A DNA stretch of 64,000 nt, from assembly GCA_028023455.1 (NCBI GenBank), contig JAQFVV010012394.1, positions 25,927,053 to 25,991,052 of the forward strand. Reading direction: 5' to 3'. The notes beneath the pieces were generated by a model that was given only the letters and a program-made list of their open reading frames with translations, was not told the DNA's origin and made no database searches. Position numbers and translations under genes: made by a program. The DNA is from Epiperipatus broadwayi (lineage: Eukaryota > Onychophora > Udeonychophora > Euonychophora > Peripatidae). Within the stretch, counting starts at the first letter, position 1. Each line of letters begins with the position of its first letter. Below are positions 1 to 10,505 of the stretch, in pieces.

Positions 1-309
1 TTCTTATTTATTTTCTGTTTAGCTGTTTTATATTTTAGCAAATATAAATAACCATAACAACCACAATCACTTCCTGTATGCACTTAATACATGAAATTGT
101 TTATTTATCCAAATCTAAATAGACAATTTTCATTGTTCAATAGACTGTTTCAAAGCCTATGTTATGTTTAGCAGAAATGTTAAATATGTGGATTTTATTT
201 TTTAAGGCCAAAAGATTAACCACAGATCCTTATCTTTCCTAATACTGATCATATAATCTTTGAAACACATTTTCAGTATTTTGTGATGTTATGGATTTCA
301 TCGTGAAAG

Positions 310-432
310 AATTAATAAAAAAAGTAATCAATGGCTTATTGCTTGACAGTTCCTAAGAAGTTCGAGCACTAGAAACAATGAAGACACATTGCGATCCATA
401 GATCATGAGCTCCAAAATTTGCCATTACACCA
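310..432 (-). mobile_element. tRNA-derived SINE, degenerate
   Basis: Read on the minus strand it begins TGGTGTAATGGCA (A-box-like), has a poor B-box region, and ends in the family's tail (TGCTCGAACTTCTTAGGAA, then an AT-rich end with CAATAAGCCA). The same tail occurs at 1250-1320 and 61930-61985. It abuts a MITE fragment. Confidence 0.55.
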
Positions 433-570
433 CATGATTACTATTCTTTATGCTTGCACAAGGTGTTTACACAGGGAAAACTCTTCATATAGTAGTGCCA
501 TTGAATACTCTGGCTTGCACTGAGTGGCGCTACTGTATGGAAAGTTCTGCCTCTGCATAATAAATCACAT
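432..570. mobile_element. Foldback MITE, internally deleted copy
   Basis: Only the two outer arms remain. The left arm starts CACATGATTACTATTCTTT and continues AAACTCTTCATATAGTAGT; the right arm is CTCTGGCTTGCACTGAGTGG followed by TACTGTATGGAAAGTT, the inverse of the left arm in full copies. The centre seen in the copies at 2230 and 21660 is gone. Confidence 0.6.
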
Positions 571-1182
571 ATTTAAATATATTACCATCAGAATTTCTTT
601 ATTATTGAGTCTATTAGTTATATTTAGCACCTTCAAAAAGTATCATGATCAATAAAACCACTCTTGCAGGAAAAAAAAAAGGTGAAATGTTATTTTCATT
701 ATGGCAGTTATTCCAAAATATGTATTGCTTGTTGTGATTTGTACTCCACTTTTGGATATAGCTTGAAAATGTTTTTTGACAGTTATTAATCTTACAAACT
801 AACCAGTCCATAGTAAATCAAATTAAGTATTTTAACTACTCTTAGCTGGAGAATGAAAGACGATCAAATGAGGATCACCGCACTGATCATAATATGGTAG
901 TGTAATTATAAATGATTGCAATATGGTGGAAATCTGATAAATCTTTTAAAAAAACCCTTGAAATTACAATATGATGCCACTTTTATTCCTGGTGCCACTG
1001 GGCAAAGTAGAAATCTACCTACACTGGGTCCACTTTATATTATAATTTCACAATTTTTAAGTTATAAAAATATTATAATATTGATTGTTTCACCATTTTT
1101 ATATTGAACAAAAATGGCAGCTACTTGCAGAATAAAGTTTCTGGTAATTTTTCATAGCATTTCCAAATTTTAGCAAGAAGAA

Positions 1183-1320
1183 CACCCATGAATGGTAAAG
1201 TGCCAGACTTCGGAGCTTAAAGTCCTTGGATCAATTACAGTTCCGGTACTTCCAGCATTCAAACTTCTTATGAATTTCCAAGAAATAAAGCCATTTAATT
1301 ATTTAATTTTTTATTTATAA
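1183..1320 (+). mobile_element. tRNA-derived SINE
   Basis: The head reads CCATGAATGGTAAAGTGCC (A-box region), the B-box region is TGGATCAATTACAGTTCC, and the body is CTTCCAGCATTCAAACTTC followed by AATAAAGCCATTTAATT. Other copies share this order. The body ends in an AT-rich tail. Confidence 0.6.
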
Positions 1321-2229
1321 GTATACAACACTTTTTCAAATTCATTAATAAATGAATTTGTGACTTGTACTCTGGGTGAATTTTTGTTATTTTTTAAAAG
1401 ACATTTGAAAGACAAAGATGGTTTCAGTGTTTTACCTGACATGAATTATTCATAGGAGTTAGCCATACCTAAAAAAACTTGGGAGTTTTTTCGAACACTT
1501 TACATTTTTAACAGTCATTGCCTTATTTAAGGATGACCATAAATCAACTTTAGAAAAAATTAAGCTTGTATGACTTGCAAATACCCATATCCTTGACTAA
1601 TATACCAACGATATATTCCATTTATTCAACAAAACTCTAGAATGTAAGTTTTAATTACTTGACATTCCAAGATAAACAATTTGATGATTTATTTAAGACT
1701 GAAATTAAATGTGGATTATAAATCCACTGCAGCAAAAATAGTGACTTATTATGAGTTTTTAAAAAATCTTTGTCATCAAATATGCTTTTTTGATGAAGAA
1801 TTTCATTATGTATTAATCCTACAAAAGATACCAACTATCTTTGTAAAAAATACAGACATTATAATTTATTTTGATCTAACATTTAGAATACATATGATGC
1901 ACACCGTGAATATCATTTTATAGTAGGAATAAAAATCCAATCAGATTTAAAGAATTGAAAATAAATCACAATTGGTGTAGGAAGGGTAATTCTTGCCAAT
2001 TATAAGGACCACAATGTAATGAATTTTTGGGGGGGATTAAACTAAGCTAATCTCATCTCCTAAAGTCTATACATTAGATGGAGGTACATAGTAATACTAA
2101 GAACTAAAAAATGAATCAACAAGAAATAAAATATATATTATTTCTATTGCATATAGATAATTTATTTAAAAAATAAATAAAATTCATATTTTTCATAATA
2201 AAAATGTTTAATTTACAGGAAAATGAAAA

Positions 2230-2815
2230 TAAACAAAGCAAAACTCTCCATAAAGTATTGCCACCCTGTGCCAACCAGAGTAATCAATGAATGCCAGAAG
2301 GCTTGTGCATAAAATCTCTATCTAATGCCTACTCATCCAATATTTCCAGACTAGTTTCTGGCTTGTGGATAGTTTCTGGATAGTGGTGGCTATGGTTGTT
2401 AAAGAGCCAAAGACACCAAAATGTATGGGTGCTGAATTGAGTTCAGACCCATATGACTATATAAGCTATTGAGCTTAGATTGAAAATATTTTTCCATTTT
2501 CAATTTCATTCTCATAGTTTTGTAGTTAAGTAGAGATAAAAGGTGGGTGCTGGAGGGTTGCCTTAAATCCTAAGATGTAGGTGCAGTGCTCTCAGATCCA
2601 AAGCTCCTCACTTATGATGGCCACAAGCCAGAAACTAGTATGGGGATATTGGATGAGTAGGCATTAGATAGGGATTTTATGCACAAGCCTTCTGGCATTT
2701 CATTGATTACTCTGGTTGGCACAGGGTGGCAATAGTGTATGGAGAGTTTTACTTTGTTTATAAACAATTATGTGCTAGTATAAGATAGTAATCATGTGAT
2801 GCTTAATGGTTGAAA
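2230..2815. mobile_element. Foldback MITE with arms of about 150 bp
   Basis: The left arm (2240-2375: AAACTCTCCATAAAGTATTG ... ACTAGTTTCTGGCTTGTG) is repeated inverted at 2622-2755 (CACAAGCCAGAAACTAGTAT ... GGAGAGTTTTACTTTG). The centre (2380-2620) matches the centre of the copy at 21660-22350 (AAAGACACCAAAATGTAT; GGTGGGTGCTGGAGGGTTGC). The right outer flank (to 2815, ATCATGTGATGCTTAATGG) has no left counterpart here, so the left end is truncated. It encodes no protein. Confidence 0.75.
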
Positions 2816-3194
2816 ATGAAAATAATATAGCTAAAAACAATCCACACACCTAAGTGTAGAAGCCAAAAACATGACATATATTTAGCAACCAAACCAAAAT
2901 ATCATTTCAACAAGTGCATAATTGGGGGCAATTACTTACATTTTCCCATAAATGAAACATGTTTTTTTATTTATTATGGAAAATATGAAACAAAACCAAT
3001 TCATGCTTTATTGGTTTGATTGTTAAATGTTATATTTGCATATTATTTATTACCACTACTGCTGCGAATTTTATTTGTTCGCCAAATAAATTGTTTTTAT
3101 GCATTACAAATTTAACAAATACAATTTCAAAAAAGCAATCTGTATATTTTTTACATATTCCAATAAATGAACATATTTTTTATTTATTATCCAA

Positions 3195-3355
3195 AAAAGC
3201 AAGGTGTCATTAAAATTATTGAAAGAATTAAAAAGGATAAAAGTGGCTAACTGCAGGCTATAAGTAAAAAACAAACAAAGTAGAAAGAGACCATGTGAGA
3301 TGAACGAATGCAATAAAAGAAAAGGCTTTTTGAATGAGGTGGAAAAAAAATGCTA
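3195..3355 (+). repeat. Dispersed repeat, copy 1
   Basis: Shares the order GTGTCATTAAAATTATTGAA, GGATAAAAGTGGCTAA, AGAAAGAGACCATGTGAGAT and TGAATGAGGT with 5950-6125. No ORF, no tRNA-like head. A related AT-rich pair (3050-3110 and 5000-5050, ACTGCTG...ATTTTATTT) may be part of the same element. Confidence 0.55.
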
Positions 3356-3829
3356 TGAATCAGACATAACCATAAAAGAAATTTCTGAAGAAAGTATATC
3401 TCAATTATGTAATAATAAGACTAGAAGGGAGATGAAATTACCTTAAACCAGACTAGCCAAATGATAAGTAGTCAATCTATTCAAAGTTTTTCTATCCATA
3501 TCCATCTTAAAATAAATACCCAATTACTGATCAACAATTAGATAGTGAGATGGATTGACAATGAACTATCTATGTAAAAACTAAGCCTGGATGCATTAAT
3601 CAGTTAGTGCACTTCAAGGTCTTCATGACATTATTTATATGTGAACAATTATATAAATTAAGTTTTATTGCATTACTATTTTATAATGAGAACAATAACA
3701 TTGTGATCAAAAACAAGTAGGATAGCATAAGTGTATATCAGTAATAAAGCGTGACTTTTTTAGGAACGAAAGCACACTTCTTTTTTTTATAATGTTTTTA
3801 TTTTACTTGCCACAACAATTTTTACATAA

Positions 3830-3868
3830 TAGCACCTAATATATATATATATATATATATAGGTGCTA
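3830..3868. repeat. AT hairpin with 8-bp perfect arms
   Basis: TAGCACCT and AGGTGCTA flank an AT dinucleotide run, which makes the whole 39 nt a perfect or near-perfect hairpin. Confidence 0.6.
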
Positions 3869-4253
3869 TATGCTATTAAATATATATATATACATATTAC
3901 ACACATCTAGAAAAATCTGAAACTCTCTAACCTGTAAATCAGAGAATATATTAACAACATATTTTTATCTTCCAAATCCTTTTAATATTCTTAAAAGTTT
4001 AGATCTTAGTAATGTTTGAACTTCTTGTAATCTACAAGAATGAGTTAGTGAAGTTCATTCTTTCTGTATATAAAAACAATTCAACTGTTAAACACAAAAA
4101 CTAAAAAGTGAAGTTAAAAAAAGAAAAGTTATAAATAAAAAAATAAAAATAAGCTAAACGTTTTCGAGGATCCATGTCTCAAAATCATAGCTTTCTTAAA
4201 AATACATAATAAAATATATACAAAGATATTTAAATTAGCACGTGTTACGTGGA

Positions 4254-4650
4254 TCATTTCTTCGATATATCAAAGCAAGTGTCTTTTCTATTTATAGCAT
4301 TAATATTTCCATTAATATAGAATGCTTCTTTTATTTTCCTCTTATGATCATTTGATTCAGTGCATATAATTACAGGATTGGCAGGAGTAAAATTGTATCC
4401 AGATTTCATGGAATGCTCCAAAAATACAGAAGATATATTGTTGTTCTTCTGAGCATTCTTGTAAATGTACACATGTTGAGCAAGCCTAGTATTAATAGTA
4501 GCTTTAGTTTCACCATAATATACAGCAAGACATTTTTCTTGAGGACATGAAATGGAATATACTACATGTGGGGTGAATGAATGATCAATATGATCTTTTG
4601 AGTTGTTGATCAATCTGTTAGAATTAGGAGGAGTTCTAAATTCTATTTTA
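4254..4650 (-). pseudogene. Penelope-like element GIY-YIG endonuclease remnant
   Basis: The minus-strand peptide, about 119 residues or more, has a GIY-YIG nuclease layout: VVYSISCP (GIY strand with a Cys), VYYGETKATINTRLAQH (YIG strand, then the R and H region), VFLEHSMKSGYNF, and a C-terminal IKEAFYINGNINAINRKDTC. The last block is typical of Penelope-like retroelements, where this nuclease follows the reverse transcriptase. Upstream residues (FKIEFRTPPNSNRL) fit the linker of these elements. I find no RT domain beyond 4650, so this is a 5'-truncated copy. The nuclease reading frame itself is unbroken, which suggests modest age. Confidence 0.75.
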
Positions 4651-5319
4651 AACTTACTGAATAATAATAACTGTTAGTAAAAAAAATTGAAAGTGAATTT
4701 TTTAAATTGAATTTTAGCTAAAGCTTTTGAAAGTTTTAGTGAATTTTTCTACGGAAGCACTCATTCTGTTCAATACATGGATACTTCATCTCTGGTGTAT
4801 ACATATATTGAGATAGAATGTTTCATAGCTGCAAAATGGTGGATAAGTAATCATGATAGGGTGTATACATATTGTAACCCTTATGCCTGAGTTGCTTTTA
4901 TGTGAAAATTTTTCTTTATTATATATTATTTATTATACAAATATGAAAGAAGAGTATTTATTATGTATTAATTTGAGTGCTAAATATATATTACACTTAC
5001 TGCTGTGGATTTTATTTATTTTCTAAATAAATTATTTTCAAGCATTAGAATAACATACAATATATTTCTTATCAATTAGTTTTTTTCTTTGATCATTTAT
5101 ATGTACTAATATAGCTCCATCTAATGGATGAACTTGGACTATAAGGACACTCTGAATTGGTTTTGATTTCAGTAATTCTCATAATGTCATTGGTCAAAAT
5201 AATACAGGATATTAACATTAAAGAAGTGTTTCACTATTAAACCATTTCTGAAACTTAACTATATAATAAAAATATGATACAGTTTAACTAATACAAATTG
5301 CTCATAAATAAATACTTAC

Positions 5320-5422
5320 AAAGTGAAAATTTTGTTCCATTCTGGTGATAATGTTTTGTACTCTGTTTGCGTCTGTAACCTCGCATTAACTAACTCCAAT
5401 ACACAAAAAGGATCGCTTTTCC
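5320..5422 (-). CDS. Mctp: Mctp exon: calcium loop and core of C2-3
   Basis: A 103-nt exon (2 nt + 33 codons + 2 nt) coding [20 protein letters not shown] then [14 protein letters not shown]. This is the most conserved stretch of the third C2 domain of MCTP proteins; it includes the SDPF calcium-loop Asp and the SPEWNK turn. Acceptor TGTTAAG, donor GTAAGT. The next exon should encode the 'NVKD..VLEVTVYDED' strand, and I could not find it in 1-5319, so the gene continues past the left edge. Confidence 0.96.
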
Positions 5423-5949
5423 CTTAACAAGAAAAAATACATCATGATTAAATCAATAAATAACACACAAAAAAAAATATATTAAACTAATTCAATTCAA
5501 TGGTTGATTATTTTACTTTTTGGAGGCTGTAAAATATGGCTGATTTAAGCTGTATTTTTTACTATGGCAGCCATATTTATATGAATTTCAGGAATAATTA
5601 TCTTTGTCAGTTGCTTTGAAGCACTGCAGACAAAATGTAATAATATATATTTTAGAGGTCTCAGTTTTATGCCCCTCTCTAACTATAAACACAGTGATCA
5701 AAATATTATTTAATTATTTAGCATATGGAATTTTGTCTTTGAAGACATCTAAGAATTTAGGACATATAATTATAAACTTGCTGAAAATTACTTTGGTAAA
5801 AATAACTTAATAACATAATGCAAATCCATTTTTATTAAGTGTGTTTTTCAAGTTCTTATAAAGCTGACATTTGATGCTTAATAGAATGCAGAGATTGCAG
5901 ATTAGACAACAAAATTGGAAATAATACAAATAGAAACATATGAATAAGA

Positions 5950-6125
5950 AAACAAGTTGGTATCATTAAAATTAATGAAAGGATTAAGAGGATGAAATTG
6001 GCTAAATGTGGGCTAGAGCCAAAAAAAAAATGTAAAAAAAAAAATTAGAAAGAGACCATGTGAGATGGATAAATGAGATAAAAAAAGATTTTTTTGAGTG
6101 AGGTAAAAAAAAGAAATTATAAATT
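5950..6125 (+). repeat. Dispersed repeat, copy 2
   Basis: Partner of 3195-3355 in the same orientation: GGTATCATTAAAATTAATGA, AAATTGGCTAAATGTGGGCT, AGAAAGAGACCATGTGAGAT. Expanded A-runs separate the blocks. Confidence 0.5.
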
Positions 6126-6649
6126 AAAAAAAAACTGTATTAATCCCAGCCCTGTATCCTGAAATGAAGTGATAATGCTTAATCATCTCAATTAGTTCTA
6201 CCAAATGCCTGAAAGAATTATTGATTTTCTCTACTCAATGTGAACTTGAGTAAAAAAAAAATTCATTATAGTGGGTGTTGATAATCAAATAAAACAGTTA
6301 AATGAACAAAAAAAAAGTGGAAATAAAGAATAGTTAATATTTTCATGTGACCACAAATATACTTTCATAAGAACTTTCTTTTTCCATCAAGTAAATGTTT
6401 ATAAATAATTATAAACATATTGTTCTCTCCATCATAAATTCTCAAACATATAAACAAAAACGTGCGCAATATATATGACCCAAGATGCATTTCATTTTGA
6501 AATAATTCATTCTTTTCAGCTGCCTTAGAATGTGTGGTGGATTGAATGTTTTAAATATATCTATAAGTAAAAAAAGATTATCCATGGACAACGACAAGTG
6601 AAATTGGAATAATTATTCCATGTGTTTACATTTAATTAAAAAGGCCATA

Positions 6650-6870
6650 TATTAATCTTTAACTGGATTTAAAGTTTATATCCAGGCTAAAAATGATATG
6701 ATAATCTCTAGCTTAATAAATGATTATTAATAATTATTGATGTATTTATCTGAAGTGGATAATGTCAAAAATGTAAATATAGAAAGTTTGATTGTAATAT
6801 TTTAATATATTAATTTTAAATATATTTATCTGAAGTGGATGGTGTCAAAGTTATGAATGTAGGAAGTTTG
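6650..6870 (+). repeat. Dispersed repeat with an inverted partner at 26935-27055
   Basis: Shares TAAAGTTTATATC, GATAATCTCTAG, TTAATAAATGATTA and TTTATCT(G/A)AAGTGGAT with the reverse complement of 26935-27055. The last block is repeated twice here (about 6745 and 6827). Confidence 0.5.
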
Positions 6871-6954
6871 TTACTTGCTAATCAAATTGTAATAATAATA
6901 TATATTAACACATTCACAGGGAAAAAAAGGCTAAACAATGTAAAATAAAATTAC

Positions 6955-6993
6955 CTCCGATATCAGCTGATGCTAAACCCTGAGCTTTGTAAA
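6955..6993 (-). CDS. Mctp: Mctp 39-nt micro-exon in C2-3
   Basis: A 39-nt exon (2 nt + 12 codons + 1 nt) coding VYKAQGLASADIG once the split codons are joined. Acceptor ATTTTAG, donor GTAATT. The residues match the 'VxxAxGLxAADxxGKSDPFC' segment of C2-3, and the flanking exons supply LTVK before it and GKSDPFC after it. A micro-exon like this is easily missed by gene finders. Confidence 0.93.
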
Positions 6994-9202
6994 CTAAAAT
7001 ATATATATATAACAAGTTTTAAAAACACAAAAAATATAAATCGTTAATTTTAAATACCAATTAAAAAATCAATATTGTTTTAACTAAATTTAATAAAACT
7101 ATTTTAAAACGGTAGGAAATGTTTAGATAAAATTGTTTAATAATATTATTAGTGTGTATAGTCAATATAAAATTTAGAAAATGATTTACTTATCTTTATA
7201 TATTAATATAATGATTGTAGATACATAATTAGTATCTTGCAATATATTTCTAATAGGTTAACATTCTGAAAGAATGTCATCCTACAAAAAGTTATTTCAG
7301 AAATTATCAGATTCTACTCAATCATAAACCAATATAAATAATCAAATCAAAATTATTCTTACTTTTGACTACACACCTTAGACCGAATTTATATTGACTT
7401 TTGATAAATATATATAGTGTTTAATTAGGATTAAATGTGCAAACACAAACGTGTGAAAATACATTTTATAATATATTTATTAATAATGCATGAAAACAAA
7501 TATACACTTGAATATTTACAATGATTATGCTCTGCCTGTTATTGTTGGTGAGGTATAATTCTCACTTCTAAGGTGAATTAGGAAAGAAGGAATTTCACAT
7601 GCCCTTATAGGTTTTACCTGCCACTTCCAGCTGTTTTGTGATAGCCTGCCTTGTGAATAGATATGGTGACACTTCTGGCTGTATTTGACAGCTTACCTCG
7701 TGTTGATGTTTGGTTCTAGTAGCTTCCAGTCGTGAATGTGGACTTGCCTCATTGCATCACCATTTTCCTTTACAGTTATTGTTTGGAAAACGCAAATTCT
7801 GGTCTTTCAACTCTGTGAAAGTGTTCTCTGACCATAGCTTCAGAAGGCCTGATTATTTATTGCCAGATCCCCATCCTTGATGGAAACATTCAGATTCAGT
7901 AAGCTTCATCACTTATTGACCCATTTTTGCCATTGGCCATGCATTACCTATTTGAATATGCATTGGTTTGACCCGATGAATACTTAATCCAATCTAGATA
8001 AGAGAATCTTGACTAGTCCATTATGTATCAAGAAAAAAGAGCTTACACACTCCAGTAGTAATATTTTTTTAAATAATCGTTTTATATATTTTTGGATGAC
8101 TGTGTTTAAAATCAGATATTAATGACAAAAAGTTTGTCTAATAATTAATTACTCTAACTATCATTAGATAATGGATACTTCAAATGATTTGTCAGTTCTA
8201 AGTTATTGCTAAAATAAGTCTATCAAGATCGTCTAACAAAATAGACTGGCATTGATATAACAAAAGATTGGCACTGTTTGCAAGTTCATTTAATGCGATT
8301 TTCTGAGAATATAGCTTGTTAAATGTATTCAAACGTGTTTGATCCAGGAATGGGTTTATGGTTTTAGTGTTACTTAATTCACCAGGCTGTGCTAATTAAA
8401 ATCGTTAGATTCTACAATATCTATGCTTTCATTCAGAATTTCCATTCTATATTCTAGAAAACCAGGAAAAATATGTAATATCTTTACTCAGGATGTCTTG
8501 AATTTTGTTACTATAACAACAGCAAATAGTAACAAAGAATGGAATAGATATATTAATGGAAACAAAAGACATTTGAAATGTAGCAAATTATAACAGCTAC
8601 TAATTTACAACAACAGGCAAAATTATATTTAAAAAGAAAAAAATATAACAGCAGGAAACAATTCATAATATAAAAAGAGAATAAAGATAAAATAAAGCAT
8701 AAAATGTTAAGAAGATTATTGACAAAAGTAAATAAAATTTCACAAGTAATAGTGAAAATATGGAAAAGAAAAATTGATAAATTATTCAGATTTTAAATTT
8801 ATTTTAGTTATAGTTGAGTAAAAGTTAAGATTCATTTAAAAAATAATAGCAGAAAGAAAAAAAATTCAAGATTATATATAAAAAAAAACAATAACTTCCA
8901 ATTAATCATTTTAATATGGTGGAGAATTGTATTCGTTTAAACTTCAACTCCCACATTTCTATCATATTATTATTTATTAATTTATATATTTTAAATTGTT
9001 TTTATTAAGATTTAATGGATGGACAGCAAGAAAAAAATGAAAGTTGAAAACTTTTGTTATTTTAAATTATATTTTTATAATTTTAACAAGCCTGTATACA
9101 AATCATGTCTTAAATCGAGGACTTTGAACTTAGGATTTTCAGTCTCCATTCTCCACTCCATCTCAAAAAATCAATACACATGATCACACACATGTGAAAA
9201 AG

Positions 9203-9275
9203 ATAAATGATCCCTAATATATGTATTTCGTCCAAAACCAGCACTCATCAGTTGGGCCAAATCATAATCTCCTAC
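9203..9275 (-). ncRNA. Hammerhead ribozyme, near-intact (array copy 1)
   Basis: On the minus strand CTGATGA (complement of 9245-9251) is followed by a helix II hairpin (9230-9244) with one mismatch, GAAA (9226-9229) and ATACATATA for helix III and the cleavage triplet. Outer helix I pairs ATGAT with ATCAT. The catalytic core bases are all present. Confidence 0.7.
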
Positions 9276-10132
9276 ATATACATACAATTAGTGCTCAGCT
9301 TATATTAAGATAGAAATTCTTTAAATTTTAATTAACAGGCTTCAATCTTCTCACCCTTCCAACAATTCAACTGTCCATTTCTTTGAAAAACTAATAATGG
9401 GATGCTCAAAGACCTTGGTGGATTTGATATCGTAGTCATAGCCATGTAGACATTACATCAATTGAATCCCTCACTGGACCATTATGCATCCATTTATATA
9501 ATCTATTTCCAAAGCAATATGTAATTCAATATACGAAATGTTTACTATAGTAAAAACATTGATTTGAACTTAGTATTTTCATCTATATTCATCCCCCACT
9601 CCATTTCAAACAACCGATACCCATGGCCACACTCATGTGAAAAAGATAAATGATCTTTGAGCAGAATCAGCACTCATCAGATGATCCAGATCATAATCTC
9701 CACATATATCTGCAATCAGTTATCAGCTTACATTAAGGTAGCAATCCCTTAAACTTTAATGGGCAGGCTTCAATCTTCTCACCTTCCAACAATTTAACCA
9801 TTCATTTCATTGAAAGACCGATGATGGAATACTCAAAGCCCTTGGTAAATTTGACATTGTAGCCATACCCATATAGACATCATGACAATCTAACCCCTCA
9901 TATTATTGGATCATTACATATCCATTTACATTAATAGGAGAGAGTGGGGTAGGCTTATACTATGATGTAACCTATTTCCAAGGCAATATGTAATTAACCT
10001 ATTCATTCAATATATTGAATGTTTATTAAATGTAAATAGAGATTTGAACTTAGGATTTTCAGTCTACACTCATCCTCCATCCCATTACAAGTGACCAATA
10101 CACATACATGACCATACACATGTGAAAAAGAT

Positions 10133-10200
10133 AAATGACCCCCAATATATGTATTTCATGCAGGACCACTCATCAGTTAGGCCAAATCTTAATTTCCCAC
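10133..10200 (-). ncRNA. Hammerhead ribozyme, degenerate (array copy 3)
   Basis: CTGATGA and GAAA are kept (the latter is the complement of 10154-10157), but helix II is shortened to about three pairs and its closing C is changed. After ATACATATA comes UUGGGGG, which could pair with part of the upstream strand. Copy 2 of the array (about 9660-9700) has lost the GAAA and helix III side altogether. Confidence 0.5.
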
Positions 10201-10424
10201 ACATATCCATGTAGATAATGTCAATCTAACCCCTCATATTATTGACATAATGTCTATATGGGTATGACTACAATATGAAATCCATTAAGGACTTTGAGCT
10301 TTCCATCATTAGTTTTTCAATGAAATGGATGGTTGAATTATTGGAAGAGTAAAAAAATTGAGGCCTGCCCATTAAAGTTTAAGGAAGTGCTATCTTCATA
10401 TAAGCCGAGCACTGATTGTATATA

Positions 10425-10505
10425 TGTGTGGGAGATTATGATCTGGCCCAACAGATTAGTGCTGGTTCTGCATGAAATATATATATATATATATTGGGGA
10501 GCTGG
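10425..10505 (+). ncRNA. Hammerhead ribozyme remnant, plus strand
   Basis: GGCCCAACAGATTAGTGCTG carries two changes in the CTGATGA core. GTGCTGGTTCTGCAT, then GAAA and a TA run, follow in the expected order. Probably inactive. Confidence 0.5.

Larger units (their letters stand above)
1..5319 (-). other. Left part of the window (probably the next Mctp intron): repeats
   Basis: Contains SINE (310-432, 1183-1320), MITE (432-570, 2230-2815), dispersed repeat copies (about 3050-3355 and 5000-5050), an AT hairpin (3830-3868) and a Penelope remnant (4254-4650). I see nothing in 1-300, 575-1180, 1325-2225, 3360-3820, 3900-4240 and 4690-4990. The short ORFs here have no family resemblance. Confidence 0.6.
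5423..6954 (-). other. Mctp: Mctp intron, 1.5 kb
   Basis: Short intron. It holds one copy of a dispersed repeat (5950-6125, partner at 3195-3355) and one copy of another (6650-6870, inverted partner at 26935-27055). Within the latter a segment beginning TTTATCTGAAGTGGAT is duplicated about 80 bp apart. I see nothing in 5430-5940 or 6140-6640. Confidence 0.6.

Noticed and set aside
1-5319. Search for the next Mctp exon (C2-3 end and membrane part)
   Set aside because: No minus-strand stretch with the expected strand and splice sites was found.
9640-9710. Fully functional hammerhead in array copy 2
   Set aside because: The GAAA and helix III side is deleted, so it is only a remnant.
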